Position numbers and translations under genes: made by a program. Of a DNA stretch of 64,000 nucleotides, positions 41,281 through 50,275 are shown piece by piece (the stretch's first letter is position 1; every line of letters starts with the position of its first letter). The DNA lies in the NCBI RefSeq assembly GCF_014646515.1, contig NZ_BMNK01000007.1, positions 2,398 to 66,397 on the forward strand. Reading direction: 5' to 3'. This DNA is from Nonomuraea glycinis (GTDB taxonomy: Bacteria; Actinomycetota; Actinomycetes; Streptosporangiales; Streptosporangiaceae). The notes under the pieces were generated by a model. It was not told the origin of the DNA and did not search any database. It saw only the letters and a program-made list of their open reading frames with translations.

Positions 41281-42087
41281 GTGGGGTATCCCATCTGGGT
41301 GGATCTTGACGAGGTGGCAGGCCGGCTGTACGCGCTCGCGCCCTCGGAGTTCACCGCCGCCCGCACCGCGGAGGCCGCCGCGGCCAAGCGGGCGGGCGAC
41401 GCCGCGCTGGCGCGGCGGATCGCCGGGCTGCGCAGGCCCACGGTCTCGGCCTGGGCGGTGAACCGGGTCGCCCGTGAGCATCCCGACGAGCTGGACGAGC
41501 TGCTCTCCCTCGGGCAGGAGTTGCGCGCGGCCTGGCAGGCGCAGGACGCCGCCGCGCTGGCGGAGCTGACCCGGCGGCGCGGCGAGGTGACCGGCCGGCT
41601 CGCCAGGCTGATCCGACAGAGTGGCGAGGTCTCGGCCGCCGCCGCGGCCGAGGTGGACCAGACGCTCGACGCCGCCGTCGTGGACGCCGCCGCGGCCGAG
41701 GAGGTACGGCGCGGCCGCCTGGTCAAGCCGCTCAGCTACAGCGGCTTCGCCCCGGCCCCCGCTGTCGGCCGACGTCCCGCAGGCAGGAAGAAGTCCCCTG
41801 CGGCGGACGAGGAGGTGCGGGCCGGCAAACGCGCGGAGGCCGAGGCTGAGAGGGCCAGGGAGCGGCAGGAGGCCGAGGTCAGGGCGCGGCAGGAGGCCGA
41901 GGCCGCGCACCGGGAGTGGAGCGAGGCGCTGGCCGGGGCCGAGCGGGAGCACGGCGAACGCGCGGAGAAGGTCGCCAAGCTGGAGGCCAAGCTGGCCAAG
42001 GCCCGCAAGCGGCTCGCGGAGAGCGCGCAACGTCTGGAGGTGACCAGACGCGAGGAGCGCCACGCTCGGCAACGGCTGGAGGAGTAG
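41281..42087 (+). CDS. Coiled-coil hypothetical protein
   Basis: 268 aa with no recognised catalytic motif. The N-terminal half is helical and Ala/Arg-rich (LRRPTVSAWAVNRVAREHPDE). Residues about 165-268 form a long charged coiled coil of E/A/R heptads (RAEAEAERARERQEAEVRAR, KLEAKLAKARKRLAESAQRL). The arrangement resembles actinobacterial DNA- or septum-associated coiled-coil proteins, but I cannot assign it. GTG start; AT-poor upstream with no strong SD. It ends 25 bp before a terminator-like hairpin. Confidence 0.75.
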   Translation: MGYPIWVDLDEVAGRLYALAPSEFTAARTAEAAAAKRAGDAALARRIAGLRRPTVSAWAVNRVAREHPDELDELLSLGQELRAAWQAQDAAALAELTRRRGEVTGRLARLIRQSGEVSAAAAAEVDQTLDAAVVDAAAAEEVRRGRLVKPLSYSGFAPAPAVGRRPAGRKKSPAADEEVRAGKRAEAEAERARERQEAEVRARQEAEAAHREWSEALAGAEREHGERAEKVAKLEAKLAKARKRLAESAQRLEVTRREERHARQRLEE

Positions 42088-42112
42088 GGCTGGGGCCGCC
42101 AGGTGGGCCTAA

Positions 42113-42128
42113 GACGCCCTGGGGCGTC
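42113..42128 (+). terminator. Hairpin after the coiled-coil gene
   Basis: GACGCCC (42113-42119) pairs with GGGCGTC (42122-42128). Effectively a 6-bp stem with a 4-nt loop. Modest terminator candidate. Confidence 0.5.
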
Positions 42129-42314
42129 GGGTCGGTCCACCTCTGGCCTTGTGCTCGTAGCGTCAAGCTGGAGCCCCTACAGCGGCTCGCGAAGGGGTGC
42201 CATCTGTCGCGGAGGTACACCACCCGAGGGGGACAAGGTGAAGCGGACATTCTTGTGTGAGATATCGCCCTAAATCCTTACGGAAGGTGAAATGTCCGGC
42301 CTATCGTCGTCGGC

Positions 42315-43331
42315 ATGACCCTCGACGCCTTCATCCAAGCTCTGCCCAAGGTCGAGCTGCACGTGCACCTGATCGGCTCCGCCTCGGTGCCCACGGTGCT
42401 GGAGTTGTCGCGCCGGCACCCGGACAGCGCGGTGCCCACCAGCGAGGAGGAGCTCCGCGCCTTCTACACCTTCCGCGACTTCCCCCATTTCGCCCAGGTC
42501 TACGGCGCCGTCAACGCGCTGGTACGGGAGCCCGAGGACGTGGCCGCCCTGGTCCTCGGCCTGGCCCGGGACCTGTCCACCCAGGGTGGGCGCTATGCGG
42601 AGCTGCAGGTGACCCCGTACGCGCACCACATCATGGGCCTGCCGAAACGCGAGGTCACCCAGGCCCTGGACATCGCCGCGAAGCAGTCCCTGGCCGAGCA
42701 CGGCGTCGAGATGGCGTACATCTTCGACATCCCCTCGGAGTTCGGACGGGAGGCGGCCGAGATCACCCTCGACCACGCGCTGGGGGAACCTCCCGCCGCG
42801 CTGGTAGGTTTCGGGATCGGCGGGATCGAGCAGCGCCGAGCCCCCTTCAGGGACGTCTTCCGCGACGCGTTCGCCGCGGCGCGGGCCGCCGGCCTGCACA
42901 GCGTTCCACACGGTGGCGAGATGACGGGTCCGGAGACCATCTGGGAGGTCATCGAAGGGCTGGGGGCCGAGCGCATCGGCCACGGCATCGCCTGCCTCGA
43001 CGACCCGCGCCTGGTCGCGTACCTGCGTGAGACCCAGCTTCCGCTGGACGTCTGCCCCACCTCGAACGTCCGCACCGGCCAGGTGGCCCGGATCGAGGAC
43101 CACCCGCTGCCCCGCATGCTCGCCGAGGGCCTGTTCGTCACGCTCAACAGCGACGACCCGCCCATGTTCGCCACCACGCTGAGCGAGGAGTATCGCCTCG
43201 CCGCCCGCGTGTTCGGCCTCGGCGTCGAGGACCTGGCGCGGCTGGCGGGCAACGGCGTACGGGCGTCCTTCCTGCCGGCCGAGCGCAAGCGGGCCCTGCT
43301 GGACGAGATCGGCGCCCTGGCCGCCGCCTGA
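42315..43331 (+). CDS. Adenosine deaminase family protein
   Basis: 338 aa TIM-barrel deaminase. Metal and catalytic motifs are KVELHVHLIGS (H16, H18), VPHGGEMTG (HGGE in place of the commoner HAGE), LGAERIGHG, CPTSNVRTG and LNSDDPPMF. Deaminates adenosine or a related 6-aminopurine nucleoside. Actinomycetes that make menaquinone by the futalosine route use an enzyme of this family on 6-amino-6-deoxyfutalosine, so that is a real alternative substrate. ATG start; monocistronic, converging on pgl with 5 nt between stops. Confidence 0.88.
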   Translation: MTLDAFIQALPKVELHVHLIGSASVPTVLELSRRHPDSAVPTSEEELRAFYTFRDFPHFAQVYGAVNALVREPEDVAALVLGLARDLSTQGGRYAELQVTPYAHHIMGLPKREVTQALDIAAKQSLAEHGVEMAYIFDIPSEFGREAAEITLDHALGEPPAALVGFGIGGIEQRRAPFRDVFRDAFAAARAAGLHSVPHGGEMTGPETIWEVIEGLGAERIGHGIACLDDPRLVAYLRETQLPLDVCPTSNVRTGQVARIEDHPLPRMLAEGLFVTLNSDDPPMFATTLSEEYRLAARVFGLGVEDLARLAGNGVRASFLPAERKRALLDEIGALAAA

Positions 43332-43336
43332 AGCGG

Positions 43337-44110
43337 TCAGGGTGAGGCGATGCGGCCCAGGCCCGGCGGGATCTTCCCGGCGGCGGCACGGTCGAGCAGG
43401 AACAGCGTCCGGCCCCGGCCACGGGCGCCCGCCGCGGGCACCTGGACCGGCCCGGACTCCGACAGCGCGAGCCGTACGGCGCCGGACTTGCCCTCACCGG
43501 CCGCCACCACCCACACCTCGCGCGAGCCCTGGATGACGGGCAGCGTCAGCGAGATGCGCGTCGGCGGCGGCTTGGGCGCGCCGTGCACCGCCACCACGGT
43601 GCGGGTGTCGTAGAGCGAGGGCATGCCGGGGAACAGCGACGCCACATGGGCGTCCGGCCCCATGCCGAGCAGCATCACGTCGAAGCTGGGAGCCGGGCCG
43701 TGGTCCTCCGGACGGGAGGCCTTGCGGAGCTCGGTGGCGTAGGAGTCGGCCGACTCCTCGGCCGACAGGCCGGAGTCGGGGCCGAGCATGACGTGCACCC
43801 GCTCGGGGTCGACGTCGACGTGGTCGAGCAGCGCCTGCCTGGCGCCGGTCTCGTTGCGCTCGGGGTCGCCGGTGGGCAGGAAGCGCTCGTCGCCCCACCA
43901 GATGTCCAGGCGCCGCCAGTCGACGGCGTCACGGGCGGGCGTGTCGCGGATCGCGGCCAGCGTGGCGACGCCGACCGTGCCTCCGGTCAGCACCAGGGAC
44001 GCCGACCCCTTGGCGGACTGCACGTCGACCAGTCGGGTGATGATCCGCGCCGCCACGGCCTTGGCCAGCACTTCGCCGTCACGGTGCACAACAACAGTGG
44101 GAACACTCAC
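43337..44110 (-). CDS. pgl: 6-phosphogluconolactonase
   Basis: 257 aa. Motifs LVLTGGTVG, DIWWGDERFLP, MLLGMGPDAHVASLFPG and WVVAAGEGKSGAV mark the SugarPase/NagB-fold lactonase. It hydrolyses 6-phosphogluconolactone made by Zwf. Last gene of the tkt-tal-zwf-opcA-pgl block, separated from opcA by a strong hairpin, so it may have lower or separate expression. Confidence 0.95.
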   Translation of the reverse strand: MSVPTVVVHRDGEVLAKAVAARIITRLVDVQSAKGSASLVLTGGTVGVATLAAIRDTPARDAVDWRRLDIWWGDERFLPTGDPERNETGARQALLDHVDVDPERVHVMLGPDSGLSAEESADSYATELRKASRPEDHGPAPSFDVMLLGMGPDAHVASLFPGMPSLYDTRTVVAVHGAPKPPPTRISLTLPVIQGSREVWVVAAGEGKSGAVRLALSESGPVQVPAAGARGRGRTLFLLDRAAAGKIPPGLGRIASP

Positions 44111-44148
44111 GGCGACACTCTTTCACGTTTCGTCCCCGGCCAGGCCCA

Positions 44149-44176
44149 GGCGCCGCCGTGTGCCCACGGCGGCGCC
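44149..44176 (-). terminator. Strong hairpin between opcA and pgl
   Basis: GGCGCCGCCGTG (44149-44160) pairs perfectly with CACGGCGGCGCC (44165-44176) around a 4-nt loop, 7 nt after the opcA stop. No T-run on the minus strand. It may act as terminator, attenuator or 3' stabiliser inside the operon. Confidence 0.72.
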
Positions 44177-44182
44177 CGGGAC

Positions 44183-45097
44183 TCAGGGCCGGTACAGCTG
44201 GGCCAGGCGCTTGACCGCGGCCTCGTAGACCTCGTCGGTGTCCAGCCTGCGCAGCTCCTCCGCCAGGAGCTCCGACAGCTGCCGCCGGGCCAGCGCCACG
44301 TTCCTGCCGGGCTGTCCGGGGCGGGACAGCACCGCCTGGCGGGCGTCGCCGCGCACCACCGACAGCTCCCCGTCGTCGATCGCGAGCCGGACCGCGGTGA
44401 TGCCGGGGCCGTTGGACACGCCGACCCGCATCTTCGCGCCGAGCCGCTCCGCCAGCCAGGCCGCCAGCAGCGGCACGCTCGGGTTGCCCGCGGCACCCTC
44501 CACGACCCCCCGGTGCACCGCGCCCACGGGCTGGTCGAAGGCGGCGGCCAGCAGGCTGCGCCACGGAGTCAGCCGGGCCCACGCCAGGTCGGTGTCGCCC
44601 GGCGCGTAGCCCTTGGCCCGGTCGGCGAGGAAACAGACGCCGTCGTCGCCGGCGTTCTTGGCGTCGGTGAGGCGTCGCTGGGCGAGCATGCCGATCGAGT
44701 CCGCCGACGGCACCTCGGGGGCGCGGCTCGGCCACCACGCGACCACCGGCGTGTCCGGCAGCAGCAGCGGGCTGACCACGGAGTCGGCGTGCTCGGTGAG
44801 CTCGCCGTACAACCTCAGCACCACGATCTCGCCCGGCGAGGACTCGCCGATGCGCAGCTCGGCGTCGAGCCGGTTGGCCTCGTCGGTCTCCCGGTTGATC
44901 ACCACCAGGATGCGTGACGGATGCTCGCGCGCCGCCTCGGTGGCGGCGCGCAGCGAGTCGTACTGGTCGCGTTCCTCACAGACCACGACCAGCGTCAGCA
45001 CCATGCCGACGGCGGGTGCGCCCATCTGGTGGCGCAACTGCGTCAGCTGGCTGGAGATCTTGCCCGCCGTCGTGTCGGCCAGCATGAACGTCGTCAC
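44183..45097 (-). CDS. opcA: Glucose-6-phosphate dehydrogenase assembly protein OpcA
   Basis: 304 aa. N-terminal TFMLADTTAGKISSQLTQLRHQMG and WWPSRAPEVPS are typical OpcA motifs. OpcA is needed for assembly and activity of Zwf in cyanobacteria and actinobacteria. The GTG follows the zwf TAA with no gap, and GGAGG lies in the zwf end, so the two are translated in tandem. Confidence 0.95.
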   Translation of the reverse strand: MTTFMLADTTAGKISSQLTQLRHQMGAPAVGMVLTLVVVCEERDQYDSLRAATEAAREHPSRILVVINRETDEANRLDAELRIGESSPGEIVVLRLYGELTEHADSVVSPLLLPDTPVVAWWPSRAPEVPSADSIGMLAQRRLTDAKNAGDDGVCFLADRAKGYAPGDTDLAWARLTPWRSLLAAAFDQPVGAVHRGVVEGAAGNPSVPLLAAWLAERLGAKMRVGVSNGPGITAVRLAIDDGELSVVRGDARQAVLSRPGQPGRNVALARRQLSELLAEELRRLDTDEVYEAAVKRLAQLYRP

Positions 45098-46699
45098 TTA
45101 GAGCCTCCTCCAGACACGCCCGTCGCGGGCCATCATCGCGTCGGACGCCGGCGGCCCCCACGAACCCGAGGGGTACGGCTCCGGCTGGCCCTGGGTGGTC
45201 CAGAACTCCTCGATGGGGTCGAGGATCTGCCACGACAGCTCGACCTCACGCTGGTGCGGGAAGAGCGGCGGGTCGCCGATCATCACGTCCAGCAGCAGCC
45301 GTTCGTACGCCTCGGGCGACGACTCCAGGAACGACTCGCCATAGGCGAAGTCCATGGACACGTCCCGCACCTCCATGGCCGTCCCCGGCACCTTGGAGCC
45401 GAACCGCACCGTGATGCCCTCGTCCGGCTGCACCCTGACCACCAGCGCGTTCTGGCCGAGGATCTCGGTGTCGTCCTTGCTGAAGGGCAGGTGCGGCGCC
45501 CGCTGGAACACCACGGCCACCTCGGTGACCCGGCGGCCCAGCCGTTTGCCGGTGCGCAGGTAGAACGGCACGCCGGCCCAGCGCCGGTTGGCGATCTCCA
45601 GCTTGATCGCGGCGTAGGTCTCGGTGGTGGAATCCGTGGAGATCCCGTCCTCCTGGAGGTAGCCGACGACCTTCTGACCGCCCTGCCAGCCCGCCGCGTA
45701 CTGGCCGCGTGAGGTGTTGAGCGACAGGTCCGCCGGCAGCCGCACCGCCTTGAGCACCTTCTCCTTCTCCCGCCGCAGGGCGGAGGCGTCGAAGGAGGTC
45801 GGGTCCTCCATCGCCACCAGCGCCAGCAGCTGGAGCAGGTGGTTCTGGATCACGTCGCGGGCGGCGCCGATGCCGTCGTAGTAGCCGGCCCGGCCGCCGA
45901 TGCCGATGTCCTCGGCCATGGTGATCTGCACGTGGTCGACGAAGCTGCGGTTCCAGATCGGCTCGTAGAGGTTGTTGGCGAACCTCAGCGCCATGATGTT
46001 CTGGACCGTCTCCTTGCCCAGGTAGTGGTCGATCCGGAAGATCGAGCTCTCCGGGAAGGCGGAGTTGGTGATCTCGTTCAGCTCGTGCGCCGACTTCAGG
46101 TCGTGGCCGAACGGCTTCTCGATGACCACCCGCCGCCACGACCCGTCGGGCGCGTCGGCCAGCCCCGTCCGCCTGAGCTGCTCCACCACCACGGGGAAGA
46201 ACTTCGGCGGCACCGACAGGTAGAAGGCGTAGTTGCCGCCCGTGCCCCGCAGCTCGTCGATCTCCCGCAGCGCCATGGCCAGCGCGTCGAACGCCCCGTC
46301 GTCGGAGAACTCGCCCGGCACGAAGTGGATGCCCTCGCGCAGCTGGTTCCAGACCTCCTCGCGGAAGGGGGTCCTGGCGTGGGCCTTCACGGCGTCATGG
46401 GTCAGCTTGGCGAAGTCCTGGTCCTTCCAGTCCCGCCTGGCGAACCCGACCAGGGAGAAGCCCGGGGGCAGCAGCCCCCGGTTGCCCAGGTCGTAGATCG
46501 CCGGCAGCAGCTTGCGTTTGGCCAGGTCACCCGTCACGCCGAACAGCACCATCACGCACGGTCCCGCCACCCGCGGCAGTCGCTTGTCGCGCGGGTCCCG
46601 CAGCGGGTTCGCGGCGGCCACCTCCAGTGTGGTGGAGGTGCCGGCGACGGCTGAGGCCACGGCGACGGCTTCTTCAGGGGGGCCTGCGGGCTCACTCAT
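45098..46699 (-). CDS. zwf: Glucose-6-phosphate 1-dehydrogenase
   Basis: 533 aa. Dinucleotide motif FGVTGDLAKRKLLPA (53-67), EKPFGHD (194-200), and catalytic RIDHYLGKE (222-230). First and NADPH-making step of the oxidative pentose phosphate pathway. ATG with GGAGG upstream. The N-terminal 40 residues are an Ala-rich extension common in actinomycetes. Between tal and zwf lies a 10-bp-stem hairpin, so zwf may also have its own promoter. Confidence 0.97.
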   Translation of the reverse strand: MSEPAGPPEEAVAVASAVAGTSTTLEVAAANPLRDPRDKRLPRVAGPCVMVLFGVTGDLAKRKLLPAIYDLGNRGLLPPGFSLVGFARRDWKDQDFAKLTHDAVKAHARTPFREEVWNQLREGIHFVPGEFSDDGAFDALAMALREIDELRGTGGNYAFYLSVPPKFFPVVVEQLRRTGLADAPDGSWRRVVIEKPFGHDLKSAHELNEITNSAFPESSIFRIDHYLGKETVQNIMALRFANNLYEPIWNRSFVDHVQITMAEDIGIGGRAGYYDGIGAARDVIQNHLLQLLALVAMEDPTSFDASALRREKEKVLKAVRLPADLSLNTSRGQYAAGWQGGQKVVGYLQEDGISTDSTTETYAAIKLEIANRRWAGVPFYLRTGKRLGRRVTEVAVVFQRAPHLPFSKDDTEILGQNALVVRVQPDEGITVRFGSKVPGTAMEVRDVSMDFAYGESFLESSPEAYERLLLDVMIGDPPLFPHQREVELSWQILDPIEEFWTTQGQPEPYPSGSWGPPASDAMMARDGRVWRRL

Positions 46700-46725
46700 C
46701 TCAAACCTCCTGCGCCGCTGGGAGC

Positions 46726-46752
46726 GGCCGCGCGGCTCCCCACCGCGCGGCC
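46726..46752 (-). terminator. Hairpin between tal and zwf
   Basis: GGCCGCGCGG (46726-46735) pairs with CCGCGCGGCC (46743-46752) around a 7-nt loop, in the 106-bp gap between tal and zwf. Likely partial terminator. Confidence 0.65.
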
Positions 46753-46805
46753 CCGTGACAGGGAGACGGCGCCGGCCGCCTCCTCGCCACGGTGGGACAG
46801 CCTCA

Positions 46806-47900
46806 TCAAGGGACCAGGTTCTTGCTGACGCTGTCGAGCAGTTCGTTCCACGAGGCCTCGAACTTCTGCACGCCCTCGTCCTCCAGCACCCGCACCACGT
46901 CGTCGTAGTCGACGCCGGCCTCCTTCAGCTCGGCCATGGTGTTCCAGGCCTGCTCGTAGAAGGGGCGGACGGTGTCGCCGGTGACGTTGCCGTGGTCGGC
47001 GGCCGCGTCCAGCGTCTTCTCCGGCATCGTGTTGACGGTGCCGGGGGCGACGAGGTCGTCGACGTACATCGTGTCGCGGTAGTCGGGGTTCTTCACGCCT
47101 GTGGAGGCCCACAGCGGCCGCTGCGTACGGGCTCCGGCGGCGCGCAGGCGCTGCCAGCGCTCGGAGTTCATGACCTCCTCGTAGGCGGCGTAGGCCAGGC
47201 GCGCGTTGGCGACGCCCGCCTTGCCCTTCAGCGCGTCCTTGCCGCCGATCTTGTCCAGGCGCTTGTCGATCTCGGAGTCGACGCGGCTGACGAAGAACGA
47301 CGCGACCGACTCGATCGTGGCCAGGTTGAGCCCCTTGGCCTGCGCCGCCTCCAGCCCGGCCAGCCAGGCGTCCATGACCGCGCGGTAGCGGGCCAGGGAG
47401 AAGATCAGCGTGACGTTGACGCTGATGCCCTCACCGATCGCCTGCGTGATCGCGGTCAGGCCCTCCACGGTCGCCGGGATCTTGATGAACAGGTTGGGCC
47501 GGTCGACCAGCCACCACAGGGCGCGGGCCTCGGCGATCGTCTTGTCGGCGTCACGGGCCAGGCGCGGGTCGACCTCGATCGACACCCGCCCGTCGACGCC
47601 GGAGGTGGCGTCGTAGACCGGGCGCAGCACGTCGGCGGCCCAGCGGATGTCGTAGGTGGTGATGGCCCGCACGGCCTCGCCCACGTCGACGCCGCGTACG
47701 GCCAGGTCGTGCATCTGGGTGTCGTAGGCGTCGCCCTTGCTGAGCGCGCCGGCGAAGATCGTCGGGTTGGACGTCACACCGACCACGTTCTTGTCCCGGA
47801 TCAGGTCGTCCAGGTTGCCGGTGCGCAGCCGCTCACGGCTGATGTCGTCGAGCCAGATGGACACGCCCTGGCCGGACAGCTTGTTCAGGATCTCGCTCAT
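46806..47900 (-). CDS. tal: Transaldolase
   Basis: 364 aa, the long actinobacterial class. Schiff-base Lys140 lies in NLFIKIPAT; GVTSNPTIF, GISVNVTLIFS and WASTGVKNPDYRD are conserved. Transfers dihydroxyacetone units in the non-oxidative pentose phosphate pathway. ATG starts 4 nt after the tkt stop, so the pair is co-translated. Confidence 0.97.
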   Translation of the reverse strand: MSEILNKLSGQGVSIWLDDISRERLRTGNLDDLIRDKNVVGVTSNPTIFAGALSKGDAYDTQMHDLAVRGVDVGEAVRAITTYDIRWAADVLRPVYDATSGVDGRVSIEVDPRLARDADKTIAEARALWWLVDRPNLFIKIPATVEGLTAITQAIGEGISVNVTLIFSLARYRAVMDAWLAGLEAAQAKGLNLATIESVASFFVSRVDSEIDKRLDKIGGKDALKGKAGVANARLAYAAYEEVMNSERWQRLRAAGARTQRPLWASTGVKNPDYRDTMYVDDLVAPGTVNTMPEKTLDAAADHGNVTGDTVRPFYEQAWNTMAELKEAGVDYDDVVRVLEDEGVQKFEASWNELLDSVSKNLVP

Positions 47901-47904
47901 TTTC

Positions 47905-50013
47905 TCAGTTTCCCGTCGTCTCGCCCTTGTCCTGACCCAGCTTGGCCAGACTCGACCTGGCCGCCGCCGCCACCCGCTCCGGCGTCAGCCCGAACTGCTC
48001 GTAAAGAGTCTTGTACGGCGCGGACGCGCCGAAGTGTTCGAGGCCGACGACTTCGCCGCACTCCCCGACGAACTCGTGCCAGCCGAGTGCGATGCCCGCC
48101 TCGACCGCCACCCGAGCCCGGATCGACGGTGGCAGAACGGTCTGCCTGTACGCGGAATCCTGCCCCTTGAACCACTCGACACACGGCATGGAGACCACCC
48201 GTGTCGGAATGCCCTGGGACTCCAGCAGCTCGCTGCCCTCGACGGCGATCTGCACCTCGCTGCCGGTGGCGATGAGGATCACCCGCGGCTGGCCGCCGGT
48301 GGCCTCGCGCAGCACGTAGCCGCCGTGGGCCACGCCCTCGGTGCTGGTGCCTTCGTACACCGGCAGGTTCTGCCGGGACAGGGCGAGCGCGGCGGGGCGG
48401 TCGGTGTGCTCCAGCACCGCCTTCCAGGCGGCGGCGGTCTCGTTGGCGTCGGCCGGGCGCACCACGTCGAGGCCGGGGATGGCGCGCAGCGCCCACAGGT
48501 GCTCGATCGGCTGGTGCGTCGGGCCGTCCTCGCCCAGGCCGATGGAGTCGTGCGTCCACACGTAGGTGACCGGCAGCTTCATCAGCGCGGCGAGTCGTAC
48601 CGAAGGCCGCATGTAGTCGGAGAAGACCAGGAAGGTGCCGCCGTAGGGGCGGGTGCCGCCGTGCAGCGCGATGCCGTTGAGAATGGCGCCCATGGCGTGC
48701 TCGCGGATGCCGAAGTGCAGCGTGCGGCCGTAGCGGTGGCCGGGGAAGTCCTTGGTCTGGTGCTCCTCGGGGATGAAGGACGGCTCGCCCTTCATCGTGG
48801 TGTTGTTGGACCCGGCCAGGTCGGCCGAGCCGCCCCACAGCTCCGGCAGCACCGGCGCGAGCGCGCTCAGCACCTCGCCGGAGGCGCTGCGGGTGGCCAC
48901 CGAGGTGCCGGTCTCGAACGCCGGCAGCGCGCTCGCCCAGCCGGCGGGCAGCTCGCGGCGGGAGATGCGGTCGTACTCGGCCGCCCGCTCCGGGTTGGCC
49001 GCGCGCCAGCGCGCGTAACCCTCCTGCCACGCCGTGTGCGCCGCACGCCCGCGCGTGGCGGCCTGGTGCGCGTGCTTGAGCACCTCGTCCGGTACGTCGA
49101 ACGACTTGTCCGGGTCCATGCCGAGGACCCGCTTGGTGGCGGCGACCTCGTCGGCGCCGAGGGCCGAGCCGTGGATCTTGCCGGTGTTCTGCTTGTTGGG
49201 CGCGGGCCAGCCGATGACGGTCCGCAGCCGGATGAAGGACGGCCTGCCGGTCTCGGCCTTGGCCTCCTCCAGCACGGCGTGCAGCGCCGCCACGTCCTCG
49301 ACGTAGGTGCCGGTGTCGGTCCAGTCGACGCTGGCGGTGTGCCAGCCGTAGGCCTCGTAGCGCTTGAGGACGTCCTCCGACAGGGCGATGAGCGTGTCGT
49401 CCTCGATGGAGATCTTGTTGTCGTCGTAGATGACGACGAGGTTGCCCAGCTGCTGGTGAGCGGCCAGGGAGCTGGCCTCGTGGCTGATGCCCTCCTCGAT
49501 GTCGCCGTCGCTGACGACGCACCAGATGTGGTGGTCGAAGGGGGAGGTGCCGGGCTCGGCGTCCGGGTCGAACAGGCCGCGCTCGCGGCGGGCCGCCATC
49601 GCCATGCCCACGGCGTTGCCGAGGCCCTGGCCGAGCGGGCCGGTCGTGGTCTCCACGCCCGCGGTGTGGCCGTGCTCGGGGTGACCCGGCGTCAGGCTGT
49701 CCCACTGGCGCAGGCGGCGCAGGTCCTCCAGCGTGAGCCCGTAGCCGGACAGGAAGAGCTGGATGTAGAGCGTCAGGCTGGTGTGCCCGGCGGACAGGAC
49801 GAAACGGTCACGTCCGAGCCAGTTGGGATCGGTCGGATCGTGCCGCATCGTACGCTGAAAGAGCAGGTAGGCGGCGGGAGCCAGGCTCATGGCGGTGCCG
49901 GGGTGTCCCGAACCCGCCTTCTCCACTGCGTCCATCGCCAGGGCTCGAACGACATCGACGGCCTGCTTGTCGAGGTCGGTCCATTCGAGGGCTGGCACGA
50001 GTTCGGTGCTCAA
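47905..50013 (-). CDS. tkt: Transketolase
   Basis: 702 aa. N-terminal GHPGTAMSLAPAAYLLF, thiamine-diphosphate motif VVSDGDIEEGISHEASSL with YDDNKISIE, and the pyrimidine domain with GIREHAMGAILNGIALHGG and VWTHDSIGLGEDGPTHQP. Moves two-carbon units between sugar phosphates. TTG start with GGAG about 10 nt upstream. First gene of the minus-strand pentose phosphate block; divergent from ctaB across 262 bp. Confidence 0.97.
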   Translation of the reverse strand: MSTELVPALEWTDLDKQAVDVVRALAMDAVEKAGSGHPGTAMSLAPAAYLLFQRTMRHDPTDPNWLGRDRFVLSAGHTSLTLYIQLFLSGYGLTLEDLRRLRQWDSLTPGHPEHGHTAGVETTTGPLGQGLGNAVGMAMAARRERGLFDPDAEPGTSPFDHHIWCVVSDGDIEEGISHEASSLAAHQQLGNLVVIYDDNKISIEDDTLIALSEDVLKRYEAYGWHTASVDWTDTGTYVEDVAALHAVLEEAKAETGRPSFIRLRTVIGWPAPNKQNTGKIHGSALGADEVAATKRVLGMDPDKSFDVPDEVLKHAHQAATRGRAAHTAWQEGYARWRAANPERAAEYDRISRRELPAGWASALPAFETGTSVATRSASGEVLSALAPVLPELWGGSADLAGSNNTTMKGEPSFIPEEHQTKDFPGHRYGRTLHFGIREHAMGAILNGIALHGGTRPYGGTFLVFSDYMRPSVRLAALMKLPVTYVWTHDSIGLGEDGPTHQPIEHLWALRAIPGLDVVRPADANETAAAWKAVLEHTDRPAALALSRQNLPVYEGTSTEGVAHGGYVLREATGGQPRVILIATGSEVQIAVEGSELLESQGIPTRVVSMPCVEWFKGQDSAYRQTVLPPSIRARVAVEAGIALGWHEFVGECGEVVGLEHFGASAPYKTLYEQFGLTPERVAAAARSSLAKLGQDKGETTGN

Positions 50014-50275
50014 GTGCTCGGTCTCCGGAATCTAGTCGTCATTGGTGGTGCCGGTTGGCATATCCCGCCCACACCGGACCCTAACCGAGCGGCGCTGGCG
50101 ATCAATTCCCTTTCTGTCGTGGTGTCCGTAGATGGCGCGAGCCCCCCATTGGCCGGACCGGCCATCCCTGCGACTACAGTTTGGTTGTTCGCAGGGTCGC
50201 CACGGCACCCGTTCACGAATCCGCTCTAATCTGAGGTTACGCGTTGACTCCGCACGTGCTGGAAGCGCCTTGACG

